A stretch of 64,000 nucleotides of DNA from Parapristionchus giblindavisi (lineage: Eukaryota; Nematoda; Chromadorea; Rhabditida; Diplogasteridae): the NCBI GenBank assembly GCA_943737045.1, contig CALSFV010000023.1, forward strand, positions 434,001 to 498,000, in the 5' to 3' direction. The number at the start of each line of letters is the position of its first letter. The first letter of the stretch is position 1. The notes under the pieces are model-generated. The model worked only from the letters and a program-made list of their open reading frames with translations. It made no database searches and was not told the DNA's origin. Below are positions 25,601 through 38,121 of this stretch, piece after piece. A program made the translations under genes and the position numbers.

Positions 25601-28600
25601 ATTTTTTCTCTTTATTTTGTTTCGGTTCGTCATTTTCGAAAACGACGTAAACGGCATAGCAAGGAAAAAAACAATATAAAAATCAAAAAAAATCAAGATG
25701 ATCGGCGAGAAATGTATTTAAGGAAGAAGCGAGAAAATAGAATAGAATGAATAAGCGGACGAATAGTGGAGAGAATAAGAATGAAGAATGAATATCAGCT
25801 GATAAGGTGTGATAAACCAAATAATGATGAATCTATCAATATTTGATAGACTTCTCTATAGTCTCTGAACTTCAAACAATATTTCCTTGTTCTTTACTAA
25901 ACCAAGAAAGAAGTGAAGAAACGGTTGAATGAACGTTGAGAGAGAAAAAGATCTAATAAAGACCGAGAAATTGATTAGGGATAATTATATTTCATACTTC
26001 TCGAAAAGTTAGATTAAGAATAAAAAAAGAATGGAAAGGGGAAATGTATGAATGTACTCATGGAATAGTCAAATATGACTAATGATATGACTAACAACGA
26101 GCGTCATTTGGATTGTATCACAAAGGAAACAATAATGGTAAGGATAGGAATAAGAAGAGAATATAGAAAGTTTGTTTGTATATGCAAATGAGTCTAATCA
26201 ATGTATTTGTCCACAATACATTCTAGTTACTGCCAAATACAATCAACGAGAAATAGCAGGTTCGTGTATTATGGAGAAAAACGATATTGTAAGCTTATAA
26301 GCTTTCACGTTTCGAAAAGAGGTTCGGTGGTATTTGATTCGTCTAAAGCTTTGTTTCTCGCTGCGTAGTCTGCTGATGGTATTATCACATACAAATATTA
26401 AAGTAAACTTACAGCAGACGAAGCATGGGTCATAATCGATTCGTTCGATCTACTCTCAGGAATAGGAGGAATTGCACGATTGAGAGGAGGTCGGGGACGA
26501 ATCTGGAAATGATTTCAAAATATCAATGTTGATCGTTTTTTTTATTAATAAATAAATACACCTTATGACTCAAGAAAGAATCTTGAAAATATTAGTAGAA
26601 TGGATTAGTATATCCCATAGGAGCTTCAAATGATGAAAATGACTCTCTCAGTTTGGATAAATGCTTAGTCAAAGGGAAAGAAAATGAATCGAATCCTACG
26701 AATGAATGAATGGAGGGAAAATGAATGAGGAGACATCTGAGGAATCGATGTGAAAGGTTTCCATGACTGCTCTCTCTATATATTAATGGAATAACTACTA
26801 TTTATAGATAATCCACTCTGATCATTATATCTCGTAGACAGGGTAACCACTATTCCATTATTATACTATAATAGTACCAGACTACTACTATTCAATCCAA
26901 TCATTATAGTTTACTACACTGAAATAGACGGAACGTATTTTTCACATATGTTATCATCTAACAAGTTAGGAGTCCAAAAGGATAGTAAAAATCTGTAAGT
27001 AAAATGCGTTGCAATTTCAGTGTCACTATTACTATTTTAATTGTGATTTAACGAACGCGAATCCGTGAAAGGCGAGAACCAATGGCTTCTCTAATACTCT
27101 TCAAGAGCTTCCATTTTTGTAAATATATCGAAACCCCTCCCAAAAGACTCTCTTCATTTCTCTTCCATTGAGAACTATGATGCAAAGATACCATAGACTG
27201 TTCAGGAGATTGATAGTGTCAGAGAGACACGACCGGGAATTGATGTATGGAAGTGAGGAACCGGGAAATAGGGAATGAGATGGAGAACAAGAAGAGGAGA
27301 ATGAATGAATAGATGGATGGAGAAGTGAAGGTTTATGGTGTATGTTAGAGAGGGAGGAGGAGGGAATTGAATGAAGGAGAGTAATACAAGAGTAGACAGA
27401 TTGAAGAGATAGAGAGAGGGAGAGGGGGTGGGAGAGGGAGAGAGAGATGCAGAGAGGGGGAGAATGAATAAATTGAATGGAATAGAACAGCTATAGATTC
27501 TGCGAGATATATTCGGATAAATCTTGTTCGGGTTCTCTTTTCTGATTGACCTATTACGTGTTCAAATGTTGTGAAAATAAAATAAAATCAGAGAAAACTC
27601 CTCTTCGCAATCTCTTGTTTCTTATTTTCTTATCGCAGATTATGAACACCAAACAAAAACAAATGGATAAATAAATGTGACTTTATTGCGAGATAATGTA
27701 TCACGTGAATGGTTCAATAGTTATGATATTGGATAAGAGAAAATCTACACTCTTACCATTCTCTTACATTGTCTAAGAACAATTCAAATGAAGAGAAGGT
27801 TTTTGAAATTAAAAAAAAAAACTAGTAGAAATGACTGATGTAGCAAGTGAAGCACCTCATTATAAGCCATGTAACGTTAGCCAACAGTATCTTCATTTCA
27901 TTAATGACTTCTTTCTTTTCTACTAGTGAGAGATCAAAGTTTTATTCAAGATCATCGAGAAAGATTTAGCCCCTGTTTGAAAAAACTTTACATGCTGGGG
28001 TCCGTCCAATCTGTCAAAAAAGATGCGAAGAAAGTTGCGAAGAAAGTTCGCAACTTTCGACGCAACTTTCGATGCGAGTTTTCTCTAAATCTCTCGAAAT
28101 ACACACTCTCTAGTACTCTCTAACAACTTTCGATCGAATGTTGCGTCGAAAGTTGCGACGAAAAGATGCGTCGAAAGATGCGAACTTTCTTGTGAGGTCG
28201 GTTAGAGCAGGCGAGAGAGTGTGCATTTGAAGAGGAGTAGAAAAAGTAAACGGAGCTTTACATAAAGTTGCGACGAAACTTGAATTTACAAAAGTGATAG
28301 TGTGATGGTGAAATTGTTATGGCTCAACTCCTTATGAGTGTGTGTTCAATATGTTATAATGTTTTTTTTAAAGAAAACTCTTATTATTTATACAAAAACT
28401 GCAAAAGAAGTCGTGTGCGCGCTCACGGATTTTCGTTTGAACTCTAGCTAGAAGGGGCGGGGCGACGTCACCAAACCCGTCTGGGGTTTGCCGAAGTCTT
28501 TAATACAAGTATATAAGGCCCTTACCCACCATTCTTACAAGTATGTAAACCCCTTGTCTATGTGAGGGGTAGGAGGGCTTTCGGACGAAAGTTGCGAAGA

Positions 28601-31600
28601 AAGTTCGCATCTTTCTGCTGAACTCTCGCTAGAAAGTTGCGAACTTTCTTCTGAACTTTCGATCGAAAGTGAGAGATTGGACGGACCCCTGATTTCCGCT
28701 CTCACCACACTTCTTTATTATAGGCAAGAGCTTTTAAAAAATCTCGGTATGCTACGTTCTACAGATACGAAATGAAACAAACTACATATAAAGAACGAGA
28801 TAGTGTAAAATGTAAAGTTTTCTTTTCTTTTCATAAATCATTAAGAAAAGGTAGAGAATTCATGCAACAAACTATAATGAACTTACATATCCACAATCAT
28901 TCTCTGAATAAGAAGATGAAGTCATTGAAGTGATGAAGTTGATTGAAGGATTGGGATAAGATGTAGTGAAGGAATTGATAGATGGATCATCTTCAGGGGC
29001 ATAAGGACGCATTGATGGAATAACCTGCAATTAATTATAGTTATTTTAAAATATTTTAATTAAAATTTTAAATATTTAAATAGCCTACAGAGGATGATCC
29101 TATGCATGGGAGACAAGGATAACAAGAACGACCGCTCATTAATCATTCATCGAAGAAAATGGGCAAACTAGAAGGATTGTGAGAGAGAGGATAAAGGAGG
29201 TACAAAGTTAGAGGAAGATAGGGACACAGAGAGAGATATGAGAGATACAAGAAAGATTAATGAATAGTTTTTTTTCGCATGTGTATAGATCTGAATGATT
29301 GATGACTAGAAGAAGAACTAGTAATGTGTACTGGTTATGAGGGGATAAACAATAATACAAGGATTTTAACTGAAATATTTTTGAGTATTTCGTAAAGATC
29401 TATGAACAGAGATTTAGATCCATATATATAATTAATTTAAGATTGGTTATTTAAATATAATTATAATCATTCTTGATTCTTTCAATAAATAGATAAATTT
29501 TAGCAGTAACAACAACATAAATGTGACATTTTTTTCTGAATGCTAACAGATATACCAAATATATTACGCCAAAGGAGAGATGAATGTCATGCGTATAAAT
29601 TACAGAGATCGTGAAATTTACTATTTAAAGTATGGCTTCTTTACTATTCACATGGTATGAATGGAAGACTTAGATAAAGTAAATGTAATGAGAAGAAAGT
29701 GTCAATTTCAGATGAGATGAATAGAAGAAGATGGAATAGATAGATAGACATCTATAGTAATTTATTAAATGATATAGTTTTAAATTTTATTATGATGATA
29801 AAGATTCTATCATTCTCTCGTAGATTAAAATGATGGAAAAACACAATGACTAGCTCAAATGAAGTGTAGTCTTATATAACAATCAATATATGAACGTCCT
29901 ACCAAATTAATCACAGACGTTTTCAGGAGAGAAAAAACTGGATAGAACGGTATGAATAAGATACTTTTAAGACTGAGAATGAGAATGAGGGTATAATATT
30001 GTAGTTGTGATACTTACCATCATAGTTGAATGAGTCCTTGGATAAGGATAAGAGAATGAATTGATAGAAGGAGTAGATCCATTATGAGAAGGAACACTAC
30101 TCGATACTGTCCTGAAAGTATCATAACTCATCCAAGAATATATATAATTCTTGCTTTCTGTCTCACCCGCATTTTCTTACTTCATTTGCTAACATTTCAG
30201 ATAAATCGTTCATAATTTTCTTTACATTACAAGTGAACGCTAATAATTTCATAAACTATGCTTCAAGCCCACTATTTTCTCCTCATTTGTTATTCTCATA
30301 CAATCTTTGTAAACCATAATTGTATTGACCTCTTCCTCTTCTTCGATCGAAAGAACCATGAGAAGACTGTTTGCATTGAATAATCTAATCCATTAAAATG
30401 AAGATATGGAGTAGCTGATAGTCCACATAGACAGTCACCTTCTATTTTGTTAAAAATTACGAAAAGAAAGGAAAAGAAATGGAAAGGGGACGAGAAAGTG
30501 TGCAACAAAGGGAGAGTATTCTTCTTTTCTCACTTTTGTACACAACATATGTTTCAGTATACGATCTAATTCAATTCATGTCTCGTACAAATCCTTTTTC
30601 CTTCACTTTCTATCAAAATATGGAAGTGAATTAATTGAAACGTTTTTAGAATGAACGAGAGAAGAGAATAGAGAGGGAAAAGTGAACATTGTGGAGTATT
30701 TCAAGAAAACGAATTAGGAATGACTCTATGAGGCCGTTTGTGTAAGAGTCGAACAAGGGTTGGCACAGGCCAAAAATTTTGATACCCTCAAAACTTGTGT
30801 ATAGGGGTTATCGACCATGCTGATGAAGATAGGCATAGTCATTTCGGCTCCAGTGGTCCCGCAACGCCTGGGCGGGATTACGGTAAGATCACGTTTTCAT
30901 GCCATTCTCGGTCCATGGTAGAGCTAGAGGTATGAAAATTGGGCTCCTAGGACAGAATTCGATGGCGATGATGGCTGTCTACTTCATTTGTTTTGAAAAT
31001 TTTCCAAAAGGTCACAACTGGAAATTTTGATGGAGACGTTTGCGCCCCAGACGAGTATGACAGTTCGAACCGGCGTGACGAGAGGATCACAACGATGTAT
31101 TATGAGCCCATATCTCCATTGCCATCTCAATATTGCCTCGATATAGTGATCTGCAAAATCACGAGGAGTTGTCTGCGTCTCTCTATTCCGCGCGCTCTCT
31201 CGGCACTCTCTCATTTCGCCGCGCTCTCTCGAGATGCGAGAGAGCGCGCGGAATTGAGAGAGTCCTCTTGTTTACCTCTTTCGCATATCACTATATCGAG
31301 GCAATATTGAGATGGCAATGGAGATATGGGCTCATAATACATCGTTGTGATCCTCTCGTCACGCCGGTTCGAACTGTCATACTCGTCTGGGGCGCAAACG
31401 TCTCCATCAAAATTTCCAGTTGTGACCTTTTGGAAAATTTTCAAAACAAATGAAGTAGACAGCCATCATCGCCATCGAATTCTGTCCTAGGAGCCCAATT
31501 TTCATACCTCTAGCACTTCCATGGACCGAGAATGGCCTGAAAACGTGATCTTACCGTAATCCCGCCCAGGCGTTGCGGGACCACTGGAGCCAAAATGACT

Positions 31601-32386
31601 ATGCCTATCTTCATCAGCATGGTCGATCACCCCTATACACAAGTTTTGAGGGTATCAAAATTTTTGGCCTGTGCCAACCCTCTCCCAGATTTGCCCGACT
31701 CTTACACAAACGGCCTCCTATATGGAATGAATAAATTAAACGAAAGAGAGAGAGAAAGGAAGAGAGGATAGAGGGGATAGGGATAGAGTGAGAAATCCAA
31801 ATACACGCCATGACAAGAGAAAACAGACAGTCGATAGAGGAGTAAGAGATGGAGAAGGGAGAGGGAGAGAAAGAGAGAGGCAGAAGGAGAAAGAATGGAG
31901 AATAACAGAAAGATACTATATAAATATAAATATATAAAAAGAAGATGTTAAGTTGTTTTAACACGTCCCCTTCTTTACAAAAACATCATTTGTTATATGA
32001 AAAGAAGATGGGAGAAGCTAGCCAAGAAAGTGATAGAGTGGAATGAGAAAAAATTGTATACTTATAGACTTATATATTGAAAGAACAAATAATGCATTTA
32101 CAAATCATCCAAATGTACTCAATAATATTTAGAGGAACACTGTTATATATATTTTACGGAAGAAGGTTTAGAGTAAGAAATAGAAAAGAATATGGATGAA
32201 TAGATAGATATGACACAAAACAGATGACTATTCATCTATAACTATCGAATTGATAAATAAGAATTCTTCTCCCCTACATCCTCTTGGGGATTCGGTGACA
32301 CTTTTCTATATGGATGAGGAGAGAAGAAGAAAAGAGGATCACGAATAAATGACAGAGGGAGAGGGAACGAAGAGAGAGGAAGAGAA

Positions 32387-32421
<35 letters not shown>

Positions 32422-32448
32422 AGGGAGAGAGAGAGAGAGAGAGAGAAG

Positions 32449-32491
<43 letters not shown>

Positions 32492-34912
32492 GAGAGAGAG
32501 AGATTCCGGCCTGAATACGGAATGAGAGGAATGGGAAATGGATGAATAGCCGAAGAGGAATTTGAAACTTCTCAGGAATTATTATAATTAGAGGAGATAT
32601 AGATCAATTTACACTGGAATATATATTGGTACGATATCAAGATATATCTTTCATTGTCTCATTCTATCCTTCCATTTACTCTCTCATCATTTCCATCATT
32701 TCTGAACTCCCGATGAAGAATTAATGGAAAAGTGAGGATAAGATATTTAAGACGAAGGAATTTGTTCATCTTACATATACTATCCCTCTCCCTACCTCAC
32801 TTCTTCTCCATATATCCTCACTCTTCCTCTGTCCACCTTTCTCCCTCTCCATTCTATTCACCATCCATCTTCAGAACGGAATTCCAAATGAGCATTTGAA
32901 ATGTTGTGTGTAGACCCAATGAATAAGAACGTAGTAGATGTGGAAACCAATAGATGGAGAGAGAGGGGAGGGGAGGGATAACGAGAGAGGGTAGGAGGAT
33001 AGAGAGAGAGAGATCTGGAAGAGTTTGGGTGGTGGGGTTGTTATTTACTATTTGAAATAGACAATGATGTGATAATCTGAAGTGAAGGTGTATGGATGGA
33101 CTATGGTTAGATAATAAATAGTATGGAAATGGATATTGAGAATGAAGATGAATGAAACTGAAATATGAGAAAATGAATAGAATAAGATGAAGAAGGAAGA
33201 AGATAGACATGGAAGGTGTATTGAGAGAGGAGAAGGATAGAGATGGAGATAGAGTCACTTCATTGTGAATGACAGGGAGTGTACATATGAGGTGCGCCCA
33301 CGACTTATCGATTTATGTAGGTGGATAAAGGTAAAGAGAAGGTATAAAGGAACCATAGGGTCAGTGGCCCTTAAAGGGAAACATCGAAGAGAAGCTCTGA
33401 CTGGAGAGATTCAATGACCTATAGTCTCAATGAAATAGCATGGTATTGAGAGGGTAGGTGATGTAGAAATGGGAATGGAATAGAAGTGGAAATGAAATAT
33501 GAATAGAGACAGGTGGATAGTGGAAAATGAAGAAGGAGGGAGGAGTAGAGAGAGACTACTTTGATATATGAGGAGAATAGATATAATCAGAGATACGATT
33601 AGTGTTATATTTGATAAGAGGTGCTTGAAGAAATGAAAAAAAGAAGGAAAAGACCGGCAGGAATCTGACGTGTTGCCAATCATATTCCAAGAACAATTCT
33701 GATCATGAAGAAAAATATACAAATTTAAGAAGAGATGGATGGATGAAGTCGAAGAGATACAAAGAATCGGAAGAAGGAGCATCTTTAGACTACATCAAAA
33801 CTCTATGAAAAGAAGTAAAAAGAGTGCGCAAGCGTCGGCGAATCAAGGAAATCCGCAAAAAAATAAGAGAGTTTACAAAAAGAGGAGAGCGCGATCACAT
33901 ATATTTCATATTATAGGTTTACTCTCTACTTTTTACACACTCTCTCGTCCTTTTCTTTTACTTTAGCCGATGCTGAGAGTGATATTAATGAAGATATGAA
34001 ATGGAACGGACGGAAGAAGAAGAGAAATACTCTCTTTCTTTCTTTTGTTCAATTGTGTCAGTTATAGATGAATGCAGTCCATTTCTTCCATGATTCCCTA
34101 GAGTGCTACAATGGACTTAGACTAGTTAAGGAGTTACTTGAAGCCTGTGAACTTGACGGAATATAGCACATAGATAAATATTCTATGATAACCAAGACAT
34201 GAACTATTAATATGCAGTGGCCTTTTAGAAAGCATGTACTGTCTGGTTTTGTTTTCTCGGAAATGTCAAAGTAGAATACAATAGTTGAATTTTAGGACTA
34301 TTTCAACAATGCATTGACTCTTCAAAGATAAGACTAAAAAAGAAGCAAAATACTCGACTCAATCGTACAATTTTCTAATCAGATCAAGCGTAATTACGGA
34401 TTAATGAGCCATTTTGGTACTTATTCTTCCTTATTATCTTTATTTTTTATAAAATTCTGGATAGTGGAGATCAAAATACGAGAACTGACCACTTGAATTG
34501 TTTTGAATAATAAACTGTTAATTTTAATGAGAACGCCTTATTTCTGCAGGGTTTTTATATCCAATAGTCTGAATTTTACAAAAATAAAGACGAAAATAAG
34601 TAAGAAGCATCAAAACGGCTCATTTTTAGTTAAATTTGATCCTATCATATCTGATCAACCAACAATGAAAATTAACTTTTTATACTATTCTTTACTACAT
34701 TACTCATTCATTCTTTTCTCTTTATTCTTATCTCAACCATAGTCTCAACCAACCCTTCGAAGATGATAATCACACATAAAATATGAATGATTTCATCATT
34801 CCGCGTTGTTTTCATATAACAAAGATACACTGATAATAAAATAATAATAATAATAAATAATGGCTCACTTGTTCATTTCCGAATCACTGAGTCTCGATCG
34901 AGATGTACCCAT
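13677..34912 (-). CDS. Large disordered coiled-coil protein, unrecognised, at least 23 coding exons
   Basis: Exons in transcript order: 34912-34869 (ATG, MGTSRSRLSDSEMN), 30111-30018, 29024-28887, 26502-26413, [one unplaced], 25246-25164, 24249-24165, 24119-23968, 22759-22569, 22468-22316, 21803-21688, 21612-21433, 21174-21065, 20981-20792, 20697-20549, 20228-19968, 19607-19423, 18681-18545, 17463-17394, 17246-17127, 15135-15093, 14558-14469, 13805-13677 (TGA). Every other junction is in phase; an exon of length 3n+1 is missing between 25246 and 26413. Total is about 937 aa, with no signal peptide or membrane segment, so it is probably intracellular. The N-terminal half is Ser/Pro/Thr-rich and disordered; exon 20228-19968 encodes a ~50-residue Lys/Arg/Glu run. 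Then comes a compact block KIIRSVLKLFDDRRFVKF / CSVKDLLKEATRAETYLAIH, and a C-terminal coiled coil (ENDALRRQLLEKDSIINALR). Possibly a cytoskeletal or scaffold protein; I recognise no family. An acceptor lies 3 nt before ATG. The introns carry elements listed separately. Confidence 0.85.
14338..14404 (-). repeat. tRNA-like module (A and B boxes), probably SINE-derived
   Basis: On the minus strand, an A-box match TAGCACATTGG (14385-14395) and B-box match GGTTCGAAGCC (14349-14359) at tRNA-like spacing. The arms do not fold as a proper cloverleaf, so this is not called as a functional tRNA. It lies in an intron of the 21 kb gene. Confidence 0.5.
16378..16505. repeat. CT-rich low-complexity tract
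   Basis: Plus strand CTCCCTCTCCCTCCTC-type sequence for about 125 bp, with a similar tract at 16650-16725. Intronic in the 21 kb gene. Unlike most tracts here, the pyrimidine strand is the plus strand. Confidence 0.9.
23191..23300. repeat. Tandem duplication of a ~50-bp purine-rich unit
   Basis: The unit containing GGTAGAGGAGGAGGAGG and ATATGGGGAGGGGAGGGGAG occurs twice head-to-tail with one or two differences, in an intron of the 21 kb gene between exons 22759-22569 and 24119-23968. Confidence 0.85.
27997..28689. mobile_element. TIR element family K with repeated GTTGCGA subterminal motif
   Basis: The ends are inverted copies: left GGGGTCCGTCCAATCT, right AGATTGGACGGACCCC. The ~690-bp body holds many copies, in both orientations, of AAAGTTGCGAAGAAAG / CTTTCGCAACTTTC clustered near both ends, and a GC-rich centre around 28450-28490. 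No transposase frame is visible. It lies in an intron of the 21 kb gene. A non-autonomous DNA element whose subterminal motifs could be transposase-binding sites is the best reading. Confidence 0.75.
30730..31717. mobile_element. Giant palindrome / foldback element family C, copy 1
   Basis: The left end GAGGCCGTTTGTGTAAGAG is matched by its inverse CTCTTACACAAACGGCCTC at the right end. The two ~480-bp arms are inverted copies over nearly their whole length and meet near 31215-31260 in a region of GAGAGAGCGCG repeats. Mirror-image open frames on both strands, with identical peptide content, follow from the palindrome and are not genes. It sits in the first intron of the 21 kb gene. Copy 2 is at 46545-47555. 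Confidence 0.9.
32388..32505. repeat. (GA)n microsatellite with a G run
   Basis: About 100 bp of GA dinucleotide interrupted by GGAGG and a run of ten G. It lies in the first intron of the 21 kb gene, on the purine-rich plus strand. Confidence 0.95.
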
Positions 34913-35196
34913 GCACTATTGTATCAAAGAAGAATCCAGAATTTATGATACTCGAAATATCATCACGGAACCTGAAAATCGATAATATCCAATAAAAAAG
35001 GGGGGAAATATTATTGAAATTCGAACAAAATGAGCAAAGAAATGTTTCATTGAATATTATGATATCAACTAAAGATGAAAACGCAAGAAAGAATTCGAAT
35101 AAGAGTTAGAGCACAATGGAGAAACGGAATTGAGAGTGAGGAAATGAAATTTAGATGTGAGAATTGAGATGAGAATAAAATTGAATAGATGAATAC

Positions 35197-35306
35197 TTAA
35201 AGGCACATCTCGAGCTAATTTGAAACTCTCCACTCTGCAATACCATCTCACTTTCTCTGTTTACAAGAGAGTATTGCAAGAGCGGCGAGTGTCAAATTAG
35301 CTTTTT
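35197..35306. mobile_element. Small MITE family B, copy 1
   Basis: About 110 bp starting TTAAAGGCACATCTCGAG, followed by CTAATTTGAAACTCTCC, and near its right end the inverse GTGTCAAATTAGCT. The same element is at 55905-56020. A more degenerate fragment with GAGCGTGTTGCAAGAGCG lies near 36173-36192. Confidence 0.6.
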
Positions 35307-38072
35307 AGTCAGCAAAGGACAATTAAATTATAGTGTGAGATGAAGAAAGACTAGATGAATGACAATGGGGGAGAATTAGAGAAATAATGAATATGAAAGA
35401 TGATTGATTAGATGAAAAGGGAATGAAGAATTTCATTAGTTTGAATATTCTGAAGATAATGTAGACCCATGATTAGAATTATGGACGAATGGTACATATG
35501 TATGAAATAAAAAGTACCTTTCCTAAATTAATGTATAGTTTAATCAGTGGTGAGAAGATTTAGATGAGGAAGACAATATGTTCAAACCCAAAATAATTTA
35601 CAATAAGAAAATTTTCTGTGGTGCTCAACAGACGTGAAATGAAGACAATATGAAGTAGACGAGAGAGGGTTTAAAAGTATGACAGTTATCTCTTATTTTA
35701 TTCTATTTTCGTATATTTTTGACTGAATATTAAGACGGATTGGTTATAGGTAAGACCAATCAAACAAAGATAATGTCATTTTAATATTCATAGTGTGGAT
35801 TCTATTGAAGGAAACGAGGAAAAGTCAAAGAGGTTGAAGAAGGTGGAATATGAGAGAAATGTCGATAATGTAGAACGGTGTGTTGAAGGTAAGAAGGAGA
35901 ATTGAAGAGGGAGAGAAAGATAGAGGGATGACGAGAGAAAGAAGTAGAGATCAAAGATCAAGTTTAGGAAACAAAGCATATATCAAATTAAAGTCATGAA
36001 TAGTAATAAAATGGAAAAAGAAAAGAAGACCCGAATAAAAGAACTGAAATTCGAGCTTTACGAGCAAACACTACTCACCATTATCAGAAGATATTTTTTC
36101 CTGGTAAATATAATGACTAGATAAAGGGAATATCTCAATATGATCTGATTCTACTCACATCCTTTCTCTACGAGAGCGTGTTGCAAGAGCGCATTGTCTC
36201 ACAAAATCTTCTACATTCTTTCAACATAGCCTAACTTTTGCTAAAGATCTCTTAATTTCTCTATGCGTTCGGCAGTTTGGTTAATGAAAATCCTTCGTTA
36301 ACTGTGCACTTTTTTGAAATTAAACTAATTTTCTAAATTAGCTCTGAAAGTTGCAAATTGTTCATGTCGATTAAGAAGAATGATGAATTCTAGAGTACGA
36401 GTAACGAAGGTGACTGAATAGACATGTTAAAGACGGGGAGAGGGAGAGAGAGAAGAGAGAGGGAGAGGAGGGGAGGAGGATAGAGAAGGATGAGAGAGAA
36501 GTAGAGGGAGAGGAGAGATCTAGAGGGATAAAGGAAGGAGAGGCCTGCGGGATGTATGATTATGGGAAAGGAATAGAGTCGAAATGAGTGGAGACGATAG
36601 AGAAGCAGAGGGAGGAATTATTAGTAAAATGAAAGGGGAAAGGAGAGGGAGGAGGAGGAGAGGGAGGAGAGAGAGTGGGGAGAAGTAGAGAGGGAGGGAT
36701 GGGGGGGGGGAAGAGAGAGACGAGATTAAAATAGAGAACGAGGGTAAGAAGGGTATGTCATTCATGGAGTACGTTAATAGAAGGAAGAAGGAAAGACGAA
36801 GAGAATAGAAGAAGAGAGGAGAGAGGGAGGGAGGACGGAGTAGAGGTGAAGCGAGACTAATAACACAAAGAATTGAATACTTTCATTGTTCTCTGGAATA
36901 CTATGGAACTATTGTCTAATATGAGATTTAGATGTTGACTTGGGTCTACTCGTATAGGAGGAGTTACCCTTATTACTCCTGTAATAATACCCTCATATCA
37001 ATTGTGTCATGTTTTATCTTCATCTTACATTTTCATCACCATAAATACAAATATTGTAGATATTCTAAGACAATGAAAGTACCTATATTGAATAAGGAGA
37101 TGAATCTATTGACAACTACTCTTACATTTACAATTCATCATAATACCCCTCTAAAGAAATACTACATGACGTATTATCGTATTTACTCTTCAGAAATCAA
37201 TAGACAATAGTGACGATTGACTGTGCACAAAGTGGAGAATGCCCATTTTCTTATTTAGCGAAATTTTAAGTAGAACTTAAATGATAAATTAGCCCACGGT
37301 TCCAGAATAAGTAGAGTAATTTTCAGAATGATATAACCGAAACGATAAACAACATGTGACATAGATCTATCATAGAGGAATTATGAGGAGGATGATGAGA
37401 GGATAGAAAGAATAACACTCTTCCATTCCAAAATGTCTAATACATCGATGTTGATGATTCTTTTGGATGTCTCGTCGGATAACCGGATATATTTGTCAGA
37501 TTTTTGTATTGATCACTAACAAGGCTGTATATGATTAGTTATTCTCGAATAGAACTGTCCGAAAATCAGATAAAACTCTTCGTTTAACACACTCTCTCCA
37601 CTATTTTTCTTTTAAATTTATGACTTTTGAATACCATATTATTCTTGCACATATTTTTTTAAATGAAAACATTATGATAAGCAGGACCACCATACAAGTA
37701 GTATTAGGAAAGGAATTCTGAAGGAAAGGATAGAAAGGAAGAGAAATCGAAGGATGAGGAAATTGTATTAGAAGAGCATGAATAGTGCAGTAATATACTG
37801 AATAAGAAGGGACGGAGAGAAGGAGGGAGGAGGAGAGAAGAAGGGAGAGGGAGGAGACGGATTTTGACAGAGGAAGGGATGAAATATAGAGAGTAGAAGG
37901 TAGAGGAGGAGGGGAAGGGAAGAGGGAGGAAGAGGAGAGAGAAGAAAGTAAGAAAAAAGAAAGAAAAAAGAGTAGAGGAGACAAGATGGACTATAGAATT
38001 AGGAAGAGAAGGAGGAGAAAAGAAGAAGAGGTGTGAGAAGAAAATGATGAGAATCTAATGAGAGAGGAGAGG

Positions 38073-38083
38073 AATCTCTCTCT

Positions 38084-38120
<37 letters not shown>
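38073..38120. repeat. (CT)n microsatellite
   Basis: Uninterrupted CT dinucleotides apart from one TTCT, about 45 bp, in a spacer otherwise purine-rich on this strand. Confidence 0.95.

Positions 38121-38121
<1 letters not shown>

Noticed and set aside
30984..31453. Open frames of 76-106 codons on both strands with the same peptides (VTTGNFDGDVCAPDEYDSSN)
   Set aside because: They sit in the arms of the palindrome at 30730-31717, so each frame is mirrored on the other strand. No start or splice context, and the ends are element termini.
32854..33782. Minus-strand frames of 123-134 codons rich in Ser, Leu, Pro, Phe
   Set aside because: They arise from the pyrimidine-rich strand of purine tracts in the first intron; no splice phase fits the gene.
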